A stretch of 43,461 nucleotides of DNA. Origin: Gammaproteobacteria bacterium. Its GTDB lineage: Bacteria; Pseudomonadota; Gammaproteobacteria; S012-40. Where the stretch lies: assembly GCA_919902765.1 (NCBI GenBank), contig CAKKRP010000016.1, positions 1-43,461 on the forward strand, given 5' to 3'. Below the pieces are notes generated by a model. That model worked only from the letters and a program-made list of their open reading frames with translations. It was not told the DNA's origin and ran no database searches. The position numbers and the translations under genes were made by a program. Below, piece by piece: positions 40,310-43,461 of this stretch. The stretch's first letter is position 1; every line of letters starts with the position of its first letter.

Positions 40310-41592
40310 AGTGGCTAAATTGTTTTCTGTGGTGGGGCTGTGTGTGTTGGGCGGCGTGGCGCAGGCCGGTATTAAAATCGAACATTGGGTAACACCCAAC
40401 GGGGCGCGGGTGTTTTTTGTCGCCGCGCCGGATTTGCCGATGTTAGACATGCAATTGGTGTTTGACGCCGGGAGCGCGCGCGATGCCAACAATTCCGGTT
40501 TGGCGGGCATGACCAACAATATGTTGAATGAAGGCGCGGATGGCTTGAGCGCCGATGAATTGGCGGCGCGCTTTGAGAGCGTGGGCGCGGCGTATGGGGC
40601 CTCGGTCGAACGCGACATGTGTGTGGTCAGTTTGCGCACATTGACAGACCCGGCATTACAAAAAACCGCCGTAGACAATTTCATCCGCGTAGTGACCAAA
40701 CCTGAATTTCCGCAACAAGATTTTGAGCGGGTGCGGCGTCAGGTTATGATCGGTCTGGCGCAGTCTAAACAATCTCCCGACGCAGTGACCGAAAAGGCGT
40801 TTTATGCGGCGATTTATGGTCAGCACCCCTATGCCGCCGAACCTTCGGGTAACGAAGAAAGCGTGCAAGCCTTGACGGTTGCGCAGGCAACGGCGTTTTA
40901 TAAGCAGTATTATGTCGCCAAAAATACGGTGTTGGCGATGGTAGGCGCAATCACACGCGCCGATGCCGAGCGCTTGGCGGAACAAGTGACCAAAGGACTG
41001 GCGACTGGCGAAGCGGCGGTCAAACTCCCCGTTGCGGAAAATGCCAATGGCGGTCATGAACAACGCGTCGCGTTTCCTTCGACGCAAACGCATGTGTTAT
41101 TAGGTTTTCCGACCTATCGACGCAACGATCCCGATTATTTTGCGCTTTATGTCGGCAATCATATCCTCGGCGGCAATGGTTTGGTGTCGCGCATGAGCGA
41201 GCAAATCCGCGAGAAGCGCGGCCTGGCGTATAGCGCCTATAGCCACTTTTTGCCGATGCGTGCGGAAGGGCCGTTTATCGCGGGATTTCAAACACGCACC
41301 TCGCAGGCGCAAGAGGCCCTGGAAGTAATGCGCGCAACCTTGAGCGATTTCGTGGTGCAAGGCCCGAGTGAAAAAGAATTGGAAGACGCCAAACAAAATA
41401 TCAGCGGTGGCTTCGCGTTGCGCTTGGCGAGCAATAAAAGTATCGTGCAATACATCGCCGCGATCGGGTTTTTCCAATTGCCCATGGATTTTCTAGATAC
41501 CTATGTCGCTAAAGTCAACGCCTTGACCTTGGCGCAAGTCAAAGATGCCTTTAGGCGGCGTATCGAACCCGGCAAAATGGTCACGGTGGTCG

Positions 41593-41612
<20 letters not shown>
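40299..41612 (+). CDS. M16 family peptidase-like protein, non-catalytic subunit
   Basis: I choose ATG 40299 behind GGAGG; it overlaps the previous stop by 11 bases, so translation is coupled. The 437-residue protein has a signal peptide (about 1-23, ending GGVAQA). The M16 fold is recognisable (FDAGSARDANNSGLAGMTNNMLNEGA), but the HxxEH position reads MTNNML, so zinc catalysis is lost. The C-terminal domain retains REKRGLAYSAYS, the Arg/Tyr region that helps hold substrate in two-subunit M16 enzymes. It probably pairs with the preceding catalytic subunit. Confidence 0.93.
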
Positions 41613-43001
<1,389 letters not shown>

Positions 43002-43011
43002 AGCGCTGATC

Positions 43012-43461
43012 TTGAGCCGAACAGGCGGCATATTGGCCGCCCTTGCGGGGCTGTTGTGGGGCGGTTCGGGGCTGGTGTCAGCGGCCCCGGCGGCGGCCAA
43101 ACCGCCCGCCTCGGCGATTGCCTCGGCGCACCCGCTGGCGACCGTGGTAGGCCACGAGATACTCGCCGCAGGCGGCAATGCCTTTGATGCCGCGATTGCA
43201 GTGAGCGCGGTGTTGTCGGTCGTCGAGCCCTATAGCAGCGGCTTAGGGGGCGGCGGTTTTTGGTTATTGCACGAGGCCAAATCAAAAGTAGACGTGTTCG
43301 TCGACGCGCGCGAAACCGCGCCCTTAGGCGCGCGGCGCAATATGTACTTAGATCGCGACGGCAATGTGATTCCCAATGCCTCTACCGATGGCGCACGCGC
43401 CGCAGCCATACCCGGCACCCCTGCGGCATGGGATTATCTGGCCAAAAATTACGGCCGTTTA
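43012..43461 (+). CDS. ggt: Gamma-glutamyltranspeptidase, N-terminal part (runs off the window)
   Basis: The last 450 bases encode the start of a periplasmic GGT, which cleaves and transfers gamma-glutamyl groups from glutathione. Visible are a signal peptide (GGILAALAGLLWGGSGLVSA) and the conserved GHEILAAGGNAFDAAIAVSAV, GLGGGGFWLL, DARETAP and AIPGTPAAWDYL. The autocatalytic threonine lies beyond the end. No ATG or GTG is in frame near the front; TTG 43012 is the best start, but it lacks a clear ribosome-binding site and a basic KKRRK stretch lies just upstream in frame. The true start is therefore uncertain. Confidence 0.88.
   Translation, partial: MSRTGGILAALAGLLWGGSGLVSAAPAAAKPPASAIASAHPLATVVGHEILAAGGNAFDAAIAVSAVLSVVEPYSSGLGGGGFWLLHEAKSKVDVFVDARETAPLGARRNMYLDRDGNVIPNASTDGARAAAIPGTPAAWDYLAKNYGRL

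Overview
The window is 43.5 kb of chromosome from a bacterium that is almost certainly a gammaproteobacterium outside the enteric group. The evidence is conserved gene order: tuf, tRNA-Trp, secE, nusG, rplKAJL, rpoBC; then queA/tgt, yajC, secD, secF; glyA, nrdR, ribD; and the cluster rpoH, ftsX, ftsE, ftsY, two M16 peptidases, rsmD, coaD, ferredoxin, gamma-glutamyltranspeptidase, which from memory resembles the order in Pseudomonas. CIRCE operators imply an HrcA repressor, which enterics and pseudomonads lack, so a deeper gammaproteobacterial lineage is likely. Genus cannot be assigned by reading alone.

Layout. 1-12.2 kb: end of tuf, tRNA-Trp, then the secretion/transcription/ribosome/RNA polymerase block, closed by a strong terminator at 12210-12240. 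The usual rpsL-rpsG-fusA continuation is absent. 12.2-20.1 kb: an accessory stretch. yjdM is followed by a tight run of genes: an O-methyltransferase-like protein with a lysine-rich tail, a LolA-like exported protein, a mono-haem cytochrome c, and two paralogous beta-propeller proteins. A membrane GGDEF/EAL protein follows. A 110-bp intergenic element with perfect 29-bp inverted repeats separates the two propeller genes. 20.0-23.4 kb: an AddA/RecB-like helicase-nuclease on the minus strand. 23.5-30.7 kb: queA, then tgt-yajC-secD-secF, with a minus-strand seven-repeat lipoprotein gene wedged between queA and tgt. 30.7-34.9 kb: an exported orphan protein, glyA, nrdR, ribD. 34.9-38.6 kb, minus strand: ftsY-ftsE-ftsX-rpoH. 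38.9-43.5 kb, plus strand: an M16 peptidase pair, rsmD, coaD, ferredoxin and the start of ggt.

How the parts work together. Most of the window is core machinery: transcription, translation, Sec export (SecE, YajC, SecD, SecF), queuosine tRNA modification (QueA, Tgt), one-carbon and flavin metabolism, and division/membrane targeting (FtsE, FtsX, FtsY). Two regions stand out. First, rpoH (sigma-32) is preceded by a perfect CIRCE operator and a second degenerate one exactly 32 bp away. This suggests that the HrcA repressor controls the heat-shock sigma factor. Second, the accessory module after rpoC combines exported propellers, a cytochrome and a c-di-GMP protein whose cyclase motif is degenerate but whose phosphodiesterase motifs are intact. 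It may be an envelope sensing or redox system that has not been described; that functional link is inference.
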